NCBI GenBank assembly: GCA_021397845.1
Contig: CM038043.1
Location: 126,090,013 to 126,154,012, forward strand
Direction: 5' to 3'
From: Areca catechu
Taxonomy: Eukaryota; Streptophyta; Magnoliopsida; Arecales; Arecaceae
DNA length: 64,000 nt
The stretch's first letter is position 1; each line of letters starts with the position of its first letter. Of the stretch, positions 55,153 through 64,000 are shown in pieces. A program made the translations under genes and the position numbers. The notes under the pieces are model-generated. The model had not been told where the DNA came from, searched no databases, and saw nothing but the letters and a program-made list of their open reading frames with translations.

Positions 55153-57111
55153 TGAAAAGTCCGAATGTTGAGAATTTAAGTCCAGATCAAGTTAAGAATA
55201 TCCTAACTAAGTCGGCAATAGCCAGCTTGCAAAATCATTATAAGATTCCATGGGATTCTAAGTTCACACCCCCGGTCCTAGTGACCGAGTATCCAATGCC
55301 CCTCCCAGGCATTTTGCCATATATGAAGAACATCTCCGAGTGGGACTGCACTTCCCACTTCACTCTTTGTTAAAATTTTCAACTTGTACCACATCGTCCA
55401 AGCACAACCGACTCCGAATACTTTTCAAACCATTTGTGCGTTCTTAGTCTTATGTCATGATCTCAGAATCGAACTAAAGACCTCTCTTCTACAGCCTCTT
55501 TATGATTAAGAGGCACCCTTATGGCCGATGGTGATGGTTCATTGGACCACACAATGACCGCAAATTCATCAAAGGTCTCCCTTTCGCCATTCACAAGTGG
55601 AAAACCCTTTTTTTTCTTTTTGTCATCCGATCATTCCTGGGACTTCAATATCGAGTGGAGGGAGCCCTGACTAACTCCGAATGATGACAAAAAAGTCCTT
55701 CAAGCCAACAAAGAGGACTTCAAAAAACTTCTTGCAATTGAAACTCCTTTGGTGAAAGAGTTGCTGAAGGAGCATAACCTCTTCGCCGTCAAGATTAGCA
55801 TGGTACCTAGATTAGGTAAATTAGTCATAGCTTTCTCTTTCATAGCTTTTGAAATTCGTCCAAGTTAATTGACTCTCTTCTTTGCAGAGGGAATGAGGCC
55901 AAATATTAAGAAGATTCAGCATGCGATCCAAAAAAGGCCTGCTGGATAAGGAGAGTCCTCCCAATAATCAAAGAAGCTATGCGTCGCACCAAGTTCCTCA
56001 ACCCCAGGAGCTTCGTCATCTCCGATTGATCTTTCTCTTGCTGTTGCAGAGGAAGCAATAGCAGCAACTTCCAGCGACGATATAGTTGTCATCAAGCCTT
56101 AGCCGACAAGACCCTCCCGGTTGTTTTGTCTCCTAGGCGGTCAATTTCTCCTAGTCGACCGACCAACCCTCTTGCTCTCCATGTTCATGCTGACCGAGGA
56201 AAGGTGCTACAAACTTCCTCGAGGGTTGCAAGAGATGCTCAAGCTACTGAAGAGCCTAAGACCTTCATAGACCTCAACATCCGACAAGTCAGGGCTTCAA
56301 ATTTTGGAACTAGCTCATCGGCTGTTGAAAGCTATCATCCTTCTAAGAGACTCGAAGGTAACCAAGTCTCATCGTCTAGATGAAATTGTACCTTCATTAT
56401 ATTCGACTCTTCTAAAGGTAATTTCTTTTTCCTTTATCTCAATCTTGTCCAACTTTCTACCATTGCTGAGTATTTTTAACTTGGAAAAGTTTTGGTTTAG
56501 TTTGCTCATAAGGTGGCCATTATCGAAAAAAGCTTCCAAGGGTTTGCAGAACTCAGTCGGTCTTTGAAAGATCAACTTAAAACTGCAAGAGCCCAAAAGA
56601 AAGTCGCCAAGGAGTTGAAGCAAAGTTTGGAAACCAAGATTGAGAAGAACTTGAGGAGATCTCTCGGCAGAAGAAGTATGCTCGGAGAAAAATCATGCGA
56701 TCAGTTTAGAGGTCAAGTTGAAGAAGAAAAAACTTCTACCTGATAAAAATATCATCAAGGATCTAAAAAAGAAGCTCAGTGAAGCTGCTACCCAGGTGGA
56801 AGAAGCCAAGGAGAAGATCAAGTCGATGGAGGAAGATGCTTCGAAGGCTGTTGACGATTATAAAGGCTACCTTCATGGAAGAGGTGACTGAAGCATCGAC
56901 CTATACCTATGAGTATGGCTTTAATCATTGCCAGACCAAAGTCGTTGAACTCTTCTCGGATTTTGACCTTAGCAAAATTGTTCTTCAAGAAGAAGCCACA
57001 GAAGAAGCTGCTGAAGAAGTCCCGATCGAGGGAGTCGCTCTGGGCATTGAAGGAATCCTCCCAACTGAAGAACCCCACCCATCAACACCAGCACCTAAAG
57101 AAGAAGCCTAA
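55153..57111 (+). pseudogene. Opposite-strand ORF of gypsy K
   Basis: It runs on the plus strand, against pol, between pol and the 3-prime LTR. ATG 55153 opens MKSPNVENLSPDQVKNILTK, followed by VTEYPMPLPGILPYM, the N-terminal pattern of plant proteins annotated as putative gypsy-type transposon. The middle is broken. A coiled coil follows (FQGFAELSRSLKDQLKTARA, 56510-56740), then EEVTEASTYTYEYGFNHCQTK, and an acidic end with EEATEEAAEEVP finishing PSTPAPKEEA at 57111. Likely introns: GTAAATTAG...TTTGCAG (about 55815-55893), one ending TGTTGCAG near 56049, and GTAATTTC...GGTTTAG (about 56420-56500). Opposite-strand ORFs at this place are known in some Tat elements such as maize Grande. Function unknown. 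Confidence 0.6.
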
Positions 57112-57529
57112 AGGCTTTTACTTTATAATCTTTTTGCTCTTTGTTTCATCGAACTTTTTGGTAGTCGGCTTTGTCCAAACTTTTTGTAAAAACTTCCTTT
57201 CAAGTATCAATGAACTTTATCTCCTTCTATCAAATGTTCATTGCTTGTCTTTGTCCACTTTATTTTCTAAGCATAGAACCATCGGTCTTTAGTGAAACCT
57301 TGGCTAATAAACTAACATTCGCCGATTAACTTGCATTGGCCAACTAGTTGAACCTTGTGAATTTGTGAACTTTTATATCACCTATCGAGTGTCGAGATTA
57401 TCTTTGGTTATCAACTAATCACTAGCCCTTGTAATTATCAAATTCACTAATTGAACTTGATATCAGTTAACCACTTAAATATTGTAGGGTTTATCAATAG
57501 TTGGATATAAAACCAACTTAGTATTGCTG

Positions 57530-57780
57530 AACATTCAATTATAGTTGGGTGTAAAACCAACCATCTTTTAGATTGTCAAGCATACCAATTATAGTTGGAC
57601 AATTAAGCCAATTATGTTTTAAGTTGTCGGACATACCAATTATAATTGATTATTAGCCAACTATTATTTAATTTGTCGGACATACCAATTATAGTCAGTT
57701 ATTAGCCAACTATATATCTGGCATCATCGGATATACCGATAAATTTTAGATAGTTGGGTGTCGGTCAACCATCTTAATTT
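57530..57780 (-). repeat. 50-bp tandem repeat of gypsy K
   Basis: Four units start near 57581, 57632, 57681 and 57731. Each reads GTCGGACATACCAATTATAG then TTGNTTATTAGCCAACTAT. Upstream, 57430-57530, is a diverged part with GGTATAAAACCAAC words. It occupies the same place as the repeats of gypsy C. Confidence 0.75.
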
Positions 57781-57839
57781 AAATCACAAAGTGCTCTTGT
57801 TGGGTATAAAAAGCAACTTTGTTAATTCATTGATGGTAC

Positions 57840-58093
57840 ATGCACAGATTCTCGTCATGCCATGGTCAAGAAACCTGAATTCCATCTAAGTTCTTGATCC
57901 TATAGGCACCATGGCATATTACTTCAGTAACCTAATATAGGCCTTCCTAGTTTGGAGATAACTTTCTTTGCTCAGTGGACTTTGAAATTTCAGCTCTCTG
58001 TAATACAAGATTACCTGGCCGAAAGGTCTTTAGATTTACCCTTGAGTTATAATATCAAGCAACTTTTTATCAATAAGATGCCATCCTTGGATG
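57840..58093 (-). pseudogene. Gypsy K integrase C-terminus
   Basis: The sequence matches the end of gypsy C integrase (35870-36190) in order and wording: CCTAGTTTGGAGATAACTT, TGAAATTTCAGC, ACAAGATTACCTGGCCG and AAAGGTCTTTAGATTTACCC. The frame is broken and then cut by the hAT insertion. Confidence 0.7.
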
Positions 58094-58379
58094 TAAAGCT
58101 GTCAATGGATCGGATCCAGACCCGAGATCCACGGGTATTTACCCAACGGGTCTGAAACTGGATCTAAATCTGGACTGTATATCCGGACCCAGATCCAGCC
58201 CGTTTAGTCATAATTAAACGGATCCAGGTCTGGATATGCAATATGCATATCCAGACCCGACATACCCGAGACCCAATTATATAAAATAATATTATATATA
58301 TTTATATATATTTATATTATTAAGAACCATCAGATCATGATCTAACGGTTTGAAATCACATGTTGCTTTTATTATAAAA

Positions 58380-58980
58380 GTCCTCCATCGTGCCCTAACA
58401 TTTTTCCCTTCCACCGAATCTCCAAATCCCCCCTCGATGGCCGACCCCTCGACGACCGACAACGTCCCTTGCTAGCCACTCTGCTGCTCGAACATCGGCC
58501 TCCACCTAACCCTTCAACAATCCGGCTCTCCCTTCCTCAGATCCAAGCCGGCGAGCCCCGCCGGCCGTCGACATTGTCCCTCACTGCTCGCTAGCCGCTC
58601 TGCTGCTCCGACATTGGCCTCCGCCTACCCCTTCGGCAGTCCAGCTCTCCCTTCCTCAGCTCCAAGCCCCGCCGGCCACCGACATCATCCCTCGCTAGCC
58701 GCTCTGTTGCTCCGAAATCGACCTCCGCCTACCCCTCCGACAGTCCAGCTCTCCCTTCCTTAGCTTCGAGCCCCTCTGGCAGTCCGGATCCGAGCCCCGC
58801 CGGCTGCGCTACCTCGACATCGACCCCCCGCAGCTACCGTTCTTAGATCCGAGCTCCGCCGGCCACCAACATCGTCGATCGTCCCCCATCAGCTGCCACT
58901 GCCCCTGTCCCAATATCGTTCTCAGGCTGTCTTCCTCGGATCCGAGCCCCTGCTACAGTACCACAGTGCCTCGGTTAGAT
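58380..58980 (+). repeat. GC-rich repeated leader of the hAT
   Basis: About three copies of a roughly 110-bp unit contain CTCGCTAGCCGCTCTGCTGC, ATCGGCCTCCGCCTACCCCT and GTCCAGCTCTCCCTTCCT. It is pyrimidine-rich and far more GC-rich than the rest. No reading frame fits a known protein. The 981-bp hAT at 11725 has a similar GC-rich pyrimidine stretch in its middle. Confidence 0.6.
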
Positions 58981-59143
58981 ACTTGTTCTTGTTTCTTATT
59001 AATAGCTTGTTTTATATTAATAGCTATGATCATTAGTGCCACAATACCACAGTGACATTGTAATCACTAGTGCTACAGTGTTATGATCATCAATGCACAG
59101 TTTCATAGAATGTTCTTATGTAATTTATTTTGAATTTCAAAAA

Positions 59144-61110
59144 ATGTCAAGTCCTGGAAATATTGATATTGAAGTTGAACAAAATGTAATCATCCACAGG
59201 GAGGAGGTAATTGAAGATGAAACAACTGAATCTACACAAAACTACGTTGCTGGTCATAAAAGGAAGTTGATATCACTGGTATGAAATATTTCACTAAGCT
59301 TAAAAATAAAAATGGTGATGATATTGCTAGATGTAATTGATGTAAGAAGGAACTTTGTGGTGGTAGTAGTAAAGGAACTAGTCACTTGAGAAAGCATCTT
59401 AGCATATGCATTTTTAGAAAAAAAATGATGGAAGAGCAGTACAACAATCAATTACAAAAAGTTTTTGTGATAAGACAGCTCAACCTTACAAGTTTGACCA
59501 AGAAAAGAGTAGAAAGATTTGGCAAAAATGATTATCAAGCATAACTACTCTTTTAACATGGTTCAACATGAATATTTTGAACAATTTTGTGCTAGATTGA
59601 ATCCAAATTTTAAGCTTGTGAGTAGTAATACAATTAGGAGTGATATATTAAATGTTTACAAGGAAAAGGCAAAGCTATATGGTTACTTTGATGCACTTTC
59701 TAGTAAGATTTTCTTTACTACTGATATATGGACTTCTGATCATTCAAATGTTGCATATGCATGCTTGACTGCACATTATATATCAGATGTTTGGGAATTG
59801 AAGAAAAAAATCATTGCATTCAGAAAGATTCCATATCCACATGATGGTGAAACATTGTTTCATTTTATTTCTGATTTGTTATTAGAGTAGAATTTGGATA
59901 AGAAAATTTTTTCAATGATTGTTGATGATGCAAGTGCAAATGATGTAATGGTTAGACAATTGAAAAGATGGCTTTGTGAGAAATCATTGCTTTCTTTGTC
60001 CGGTGCATTATTTCATGTGCGATGTAGTGCACATATTCTTAACTTGATTGTTCAAGATGGATTAGCAAAAGCTGGAGACTTCTTGTAATATTCGAGAAAT
60101 AGTGAGTTTGTTAAATATGTCACTTGCTTTATATCAAAAATTTGAAAAAGCAATAGCTCAGTTAAAGTTGACAGATGCAAAAAGGTTGGAAAAGATGTAC
60201 CTAATAGGTGGAATTCAACTTATTTAATGCTTGATGCTTCTATTCCTTTGAAAGAGGCATATTATCATTTGTCTCAATTGGAAAGAGATTATAAATATAA
60301 TCCTTCATAAGATGAATGGACAGTGGCATGCATTGTGAGAGATTGTTTAAAATTATTCTATGATGCAACTAATCATTTTTCTGGTTCGAAGTTTCCTACT
60401 TCTAATATATTTTTTCGAGATATTTGTAAAATTCAGCTGAAGATGAGAGCGTGGAAGAACAGTCAGCATGAATGTCTTAGATTAATGACAGGACCTATGA
60501 GAGAAAAGTTAGGAAAATATTGGAAAAAATGTTCTTTGCCATTAGCAATTGCAACTGTTCTTGATCCAAGATTCAAAATTGATGTCGTAAAGTATTATTA
60601 TGATCAACTGTATGGTTCTAGTTCTTTTGATTATATTGATAAAGTTCGTACAATTATGTTTGATTTATATAATGAATATGGGGGTGAGTTGCTGGCTGGA
60701 AATTCAGGTTATTTTGTGTCAAGTGGTTCAACAAATGCAAATTCAAGTGAAAGCCGTGCGGGTGTATCTTTGGATGATGAGCATGACTTTGATGAGTGGT
60801 ATCGTCAATCTCGTTCTTCCACTATTAGAGATTCTGATAAATCTGATTTAGAAAAATATTTGGAAAAAGTTGCGTTTCCAAGAAAAAATAATTTTGACAT
60901 TTTGAATTGGTGGAAGATGAATAGTGCTCGATACCCTACATTAGCAAAAATGGCACGGGATATTTTAGCTATTCCAGCTACTACTGTTGCTTCTGAATCA
61001 GCATTCAGCATTGGTGGTAGGGTGATTGATGAGAGGCGATCATGCTTAGCTCCAGAGAGATTGTTGAAGCTTTGTTAACTACAAGTCATTGGCTTGAATC
61101 CACAAAGAAT
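59144..61110 (+). pseudogene. hAT transposase (BED finger, RNase H-like core, hAT dimerisation)
   Basis: ATG 59144 opens MSSPGNIDIEVEQNV. After a frameshift the BED zinc finger reads ARCN(stop)CKKELCGG and TSHLRKHLSIC. The catalytic core follows: FFTTDIWTSDHSNVAY and MIVDDASANDVMV (acidic residues), and FHVRCSAHILNLIVQDGLAK. Next come VPNRWNSTYLMLDASIPLK, VLDPRFKIDVVKYYY, and the C-terminal dimerisation domain FDILNWWKMNSARYPTLAKM, then ILAIPATTVASESAFSIGG. A one-base shift near 61055 displaces the last residues (VEALLTTSHWLES). At least four stops or shifts break the gene. It resembles the plant transposase family that includes the RICESLEEPER/DAYSLEEPER domesticated proteins. Confidence 0.9.
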
Positions 61111-62160
61111 GGTAAATTTTAATTACTTTTTTATTTAGTTTTTTATTTTTTGGTTTTCATAGTATTTACTGGATATGGATTTTTTTAAGATGTCGCTGGA
61201 ACATCTATTGAGCTTTGATATGGTTGAATTTCATGGTGAAGCTTTAACAAGTAAGTTTTTTTAATTATATTATTTTATTAACAAGCATATTTATTTGTGT
61301 AGTTTTTGTTTTTATATTTAATAAGTAATGATTTATATTTTTTTTATTAGGCTTTCATTATTATCCCATAGCATGGAAGAAGTTGATTTGGAGTTATAAG
61401 AAATGATGGAACAAATTGGAATGGAACAATAGGATAGAACAAATTGTATAGGGAACAAATTAAGATTACTTTTTGTAATTACTTCTAGTTTTCTTTATCT
61501 TTATAAGTGTAGTGTTATTTTGTCTTATGTACTAGCTGAAAATATTTGTCTTATGTACTAGCTGAAAATGTTATTGGCTATTTTATATGATTTTCTATTT
61601 TTGATTGTGTTTTCAATTGGATACCTTTATGCTTTAGCTACTTTCATATTTCTTGAATGAGTTTCAGCAGGTTTTATATTTCTTGGATGGCCTGTGCATT
61701 GAAGGTTTAGCAATTGAGTTTCAGTTTTGATAAGAGTTGTTTTCTGCTATTTTAATTTCTGCTACTTTATTGGTAAGTCATGATGATATAGTTATGTAAT
61801 TTTTTATTAGATTTCTTATAATCCTATATTAGTTCAATAATCTTGTTGGCAGGTTCTTAGAATCCTGTAATCCTATTATGATGATTATAGTCATGTAATA
61901 TTGCTATGGTTGTTGCCATTCTCTTGAAATAATTGCATGATGGACGGATGGGGTTGGATGTTAGTTTTGTATCCTCATTTGGTTTGTCACATCTTTATAA
62001 ATCGGTTATTGTTGAAACATCTTATGTAGCTGGACTATGATTTTGTCATGCTAAAAGTTAAAAAAAATATCAAAACTAGTGGATTTTTTTTTTATTTTAT
62101 CTATGTTTCAGTTTTGTCATTGCCATTCCTGTTATTAGAGAATGAAAAAAAAGAATAGAA
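61111..62160 (+). other. hAT 3-prime non-coding region
   Basis: AT-rich sequence after the transposase. GTAAATTTT (61111) to TTTTTTAAG (61189) could be a last intron. No other coding sequence is seen. Confidence 0.45.
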
Positions 62161-62380
62161 TTTTCTACTCTTATAAACCCATGGTAGTACTTTCCATTCG
62201 GGTCTGAGTTTAAGTCTGGATACCCGGGATCCATTCGGATCCGAGTCTGGTACTTTAAAATTAGACCCGTCGGGTATTCGGGTCCGGGTCCGGGTCCGAG
62301 TCCAATAGGTAAGATCGGGTCTGAGTCTGGATATCTAGGTTCTGACTCAAACCCGACCCGTTGACAGCTCTACTCAGATG

Positions 62381-64000
62381 AGCTTATAGCCTTGTCCCTT
62401 CTACTAGATCTAAATCAGCCCGTCGTCACTCTGAATTACTCGGCTCTTCAAAGTATTCGACTCTTATAGATGGTAAGCCGATTTTCACCAGTATTATTGT
62501 CTTGATTCCAAATATCAAATTGAATAGAGATTTTCCAATTGGAATCCAAGGAATTGTTCAGTAAGCCCATAATACTGAACTTAGCTATTCGATCCATAAA
62601 TCTTTAGCTTTGTTTAGCCTTGTCTTCAAACCATGCAAAACTATCTGATTTGTTACCTCAGCTCACTATTTGATTAGGAATGTCCGATAGAAGTCAACTT
62701 GTGAGTAATATGATATTGAGAACAAAAATCTCTAAATCTTTGACTATCAAACTGTCTTCCATTATCGGTAATGATGGCGTGAAGAATTCCAAACCGAAAG
62801 ATATATTGTTTCGGATAAATCTTTCAACCTTTCTTTCGGTTATGTAAGCTAAAGGTTCAGCTTCCGTCCATTTAGTATAGTTGATCGCTACGATGATGAA
62901 CTTCTTTGACCAGAAGCTGAAGAAAATGGACTAAGTATATTCATTCCCCACTGAGCAAATGACCAGGGAGCCACTAGCTTAGTTGGCTTGCCAACCGCCA
63001 TTAGACATTTGAGTATCTTTGATAATGATCACACTTTTTAACAAAGTCAACTGTATCTTTTTGGATAGTCGGCCAATAATATCCATCTCAAAATTTTATA
63101 AGCTAGGAATCTACCCCTAAGTGATCTCCACATATACCTTCATGCCCCTCCCTGAGAGCATAGTTGGCATCAATCGAACCCAAACACTTCAGTAAGGGCA
63201 GAGTAAAAGATCTCTTATACAGGGATCTATGAGTATGTACTAGGAGGTCATCCATCTTATTCATTTGGCTTCTGTTGGATCACTTGGCAGAACTTCATTA
63301 GTTAAATACTTAATGATTGGATCCATCCAACTAGCTTCATGCTTGACTTGGTGCACTTCTGCACTTTTGTCAATGCTAGGTGCATCACGATGTTCGACAT
63401 ATGTCCTCCCAAGTGAATGAAGAATCGATGTTGCTAGCCGAGAAAGAGTGTCGGCTCATGCATTTTCAACACGAGAAATATAGGAGATTTCAAACGACTT
63501 AAATTAGATACAATTATTTGCACTTTTTCTACGTATTTTGCCATAATCAAATCTCGGGTTTCAAACTCTCCTTTCGTCTAACCAACCACTAGCTGGGAGT
63601 CTGTAAATATTCTCAGCTTTCTGACTTTAAGTTTCTTAGCAATTCTTAGTCTAGCCAAGAGTGCCTTATACTCGCTTAATTGTTTGATACCTTGAAGGCA
63701 AACCAAAGCACATACTTAGCAACTACTCCTTCAGGGTTTGTTAAAATCAAACCTGCCCACTGCTAAGTGAGTTAAATGCTCCATTACGTAGAGTATCCAT
63801 GCGGCGTCTAAACATTCGTCGTCAGCCCTTTCTTGGTTGGCTTCTCCTTTGGCTTTTTTCTGGCCGACCTCTCGCTCAAGCTATGTGCATTCTATAATAA
63901 AGTCGACCAAAACTTGAGCCTTCATTGCTGGGCATGGTCAATGAGATATATCAAATTCACTTAGCCTGATGGACCATTTCGCCATTATTTCCCATGTGTC
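62381..64000 (-). pseudogene. Gypsy K integrase core and RNase H domains
   Basis: Minus strand, right to left: the first RNase H ends near 63700 (the NPEGVV...YALVCLQ region). The second RNase H follows with KVRKLRIFTDSQLVVG (about 63560-63620), then an RVENA-like, LSRLATS-like end near 63430. The integrase zinc region (63080-63200) and core (62740-62960) come next. Frames are short and frequently shifted. The order matches gypsy C. The element continues beyond the window. Confidence 0.75.

Larger units (their letters stand above)
58094..62372 (+). mobile_element. hAT transposon with decayed transposase
   Basis: The element is 4279 bp. Ends are TAAAGCTGTCAATGG and CCGTTGACAGCTCTA, 13 of 15 matching as inverted repeats. 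The 8-bp target duplication is CTTGGATG (58086-58093) against CTCAGATG (62373-62380), six of eight matching. Subterminal regions are dense in CCGGATCC/GGGTCCGGG-type words. A GC-rich leader (58380-58980) precedes the transposase. It lies in gypsy K integrase, which resumes after 62380. Confidence 0.9.
53761..64000 (-). mobile_element. Gypsy element K, Tat-type (runs off the window)
   Basis: In plus coordinates: 3-prime LTR (53761-54368), polypurine tract (54369-54386), opposite-strand ORF (55153-57111), a 50-bp tandem repeat (57530-57780), then minus-strand integrase and RNase H (57840-58093 and 62381-64000). The 5-prime half lies beyond the window. A hAT element (58094-62372) interrupts integrase. 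If PDHB exon 1 lies further right, K sits in PDHB intron 1 in the same orientation as the gene. Confidence 0.8.

Overview
The window is nuclear DNA of a flowering plant. It holds one spliced host gene with GT-AG introns, embedded in nested LTR retrotransposons, hAT DNA transposons, SINEs and LINE tails. The protein ends ACYRSVPMAAAA, which looks monocot-like to me. A palm is my guess only; the sequence alone does not prove it. Element labels A to K are mine. || HOST GENE (42567-53334, minus): twelve exons encode the complete mature part of the mitochondrial pyruvate dehydrogenase E1 beta subunit (334 residues from a Met at the first visible exon). The exon for the mitochondrial targeting peptide is not in the window. 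The sequence upstream of the first visible exon runs into a gypsy element that continues to the right edge, so intron 1 exceeds 10 kb or the gene is cut off from its first exon. A 6 kb intron (43228-49250) holds a foldback hAT MITE and a degenerate tandem repeat. Two SINEs sit in other introns. || LEFT ARM (1-13986): a stack of insertions. Copia F (minus, Sirevirus-like) is hit by gypsy LTR G, by solo LTR E (perfect 5-bp duplication) and, inside its own LTR, by a 981-bp non-autonomous hAT (perfect 8-bp duplication). Copia A (plus, Sirevirus-like with an env-position ORF) lies against G and is itself broken in its integrase by gypsy LTR H, which runs off the left edge. A further Sirevirus LTR remnant ends at 13986. 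|| 13987-20344: AT-rich intergenic DNA with a nearly identical 255-bp tandem duplication, an older 1.3-kb duplicated block, two LINE 3-prime tails with RNase H domains, and a SINE with a 10-bp target duplication. || 20345-42000: copia B (20587-31736, minus, 11.15 kb, complete, 5-bp duplication CTCCT) is inserted in the 3-prime tandem-repeat region of gypsy D (plus). D's 3-prime LTR (33628-34880) abuts gypsy C (minus, Tat-type with two RNase H domains), whose 5-prime LTR lies about 0.6 kb downstream of the host gene. || RIGHT ARM (53761-64000): gypsy K (minus, Tat-type) has its 3-prime LTR, an opposite-strand ORF that appears to have introns, a 50-bp tandem repeat and the C-terminal half of pol. 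A 4.28-kb hAT with a decayed transposase interrupts its integrase. || All transposon coding regions carry stops and frameshifts, so I see no intact autonomous element. The most interesting pattern is in the two Sirevirus-like copies that have an env-position ORF. Each carries palindromic LTR motifs with a GTCGAC core, and a small cluster of related motifs recurs between pol and the env-position ORF.
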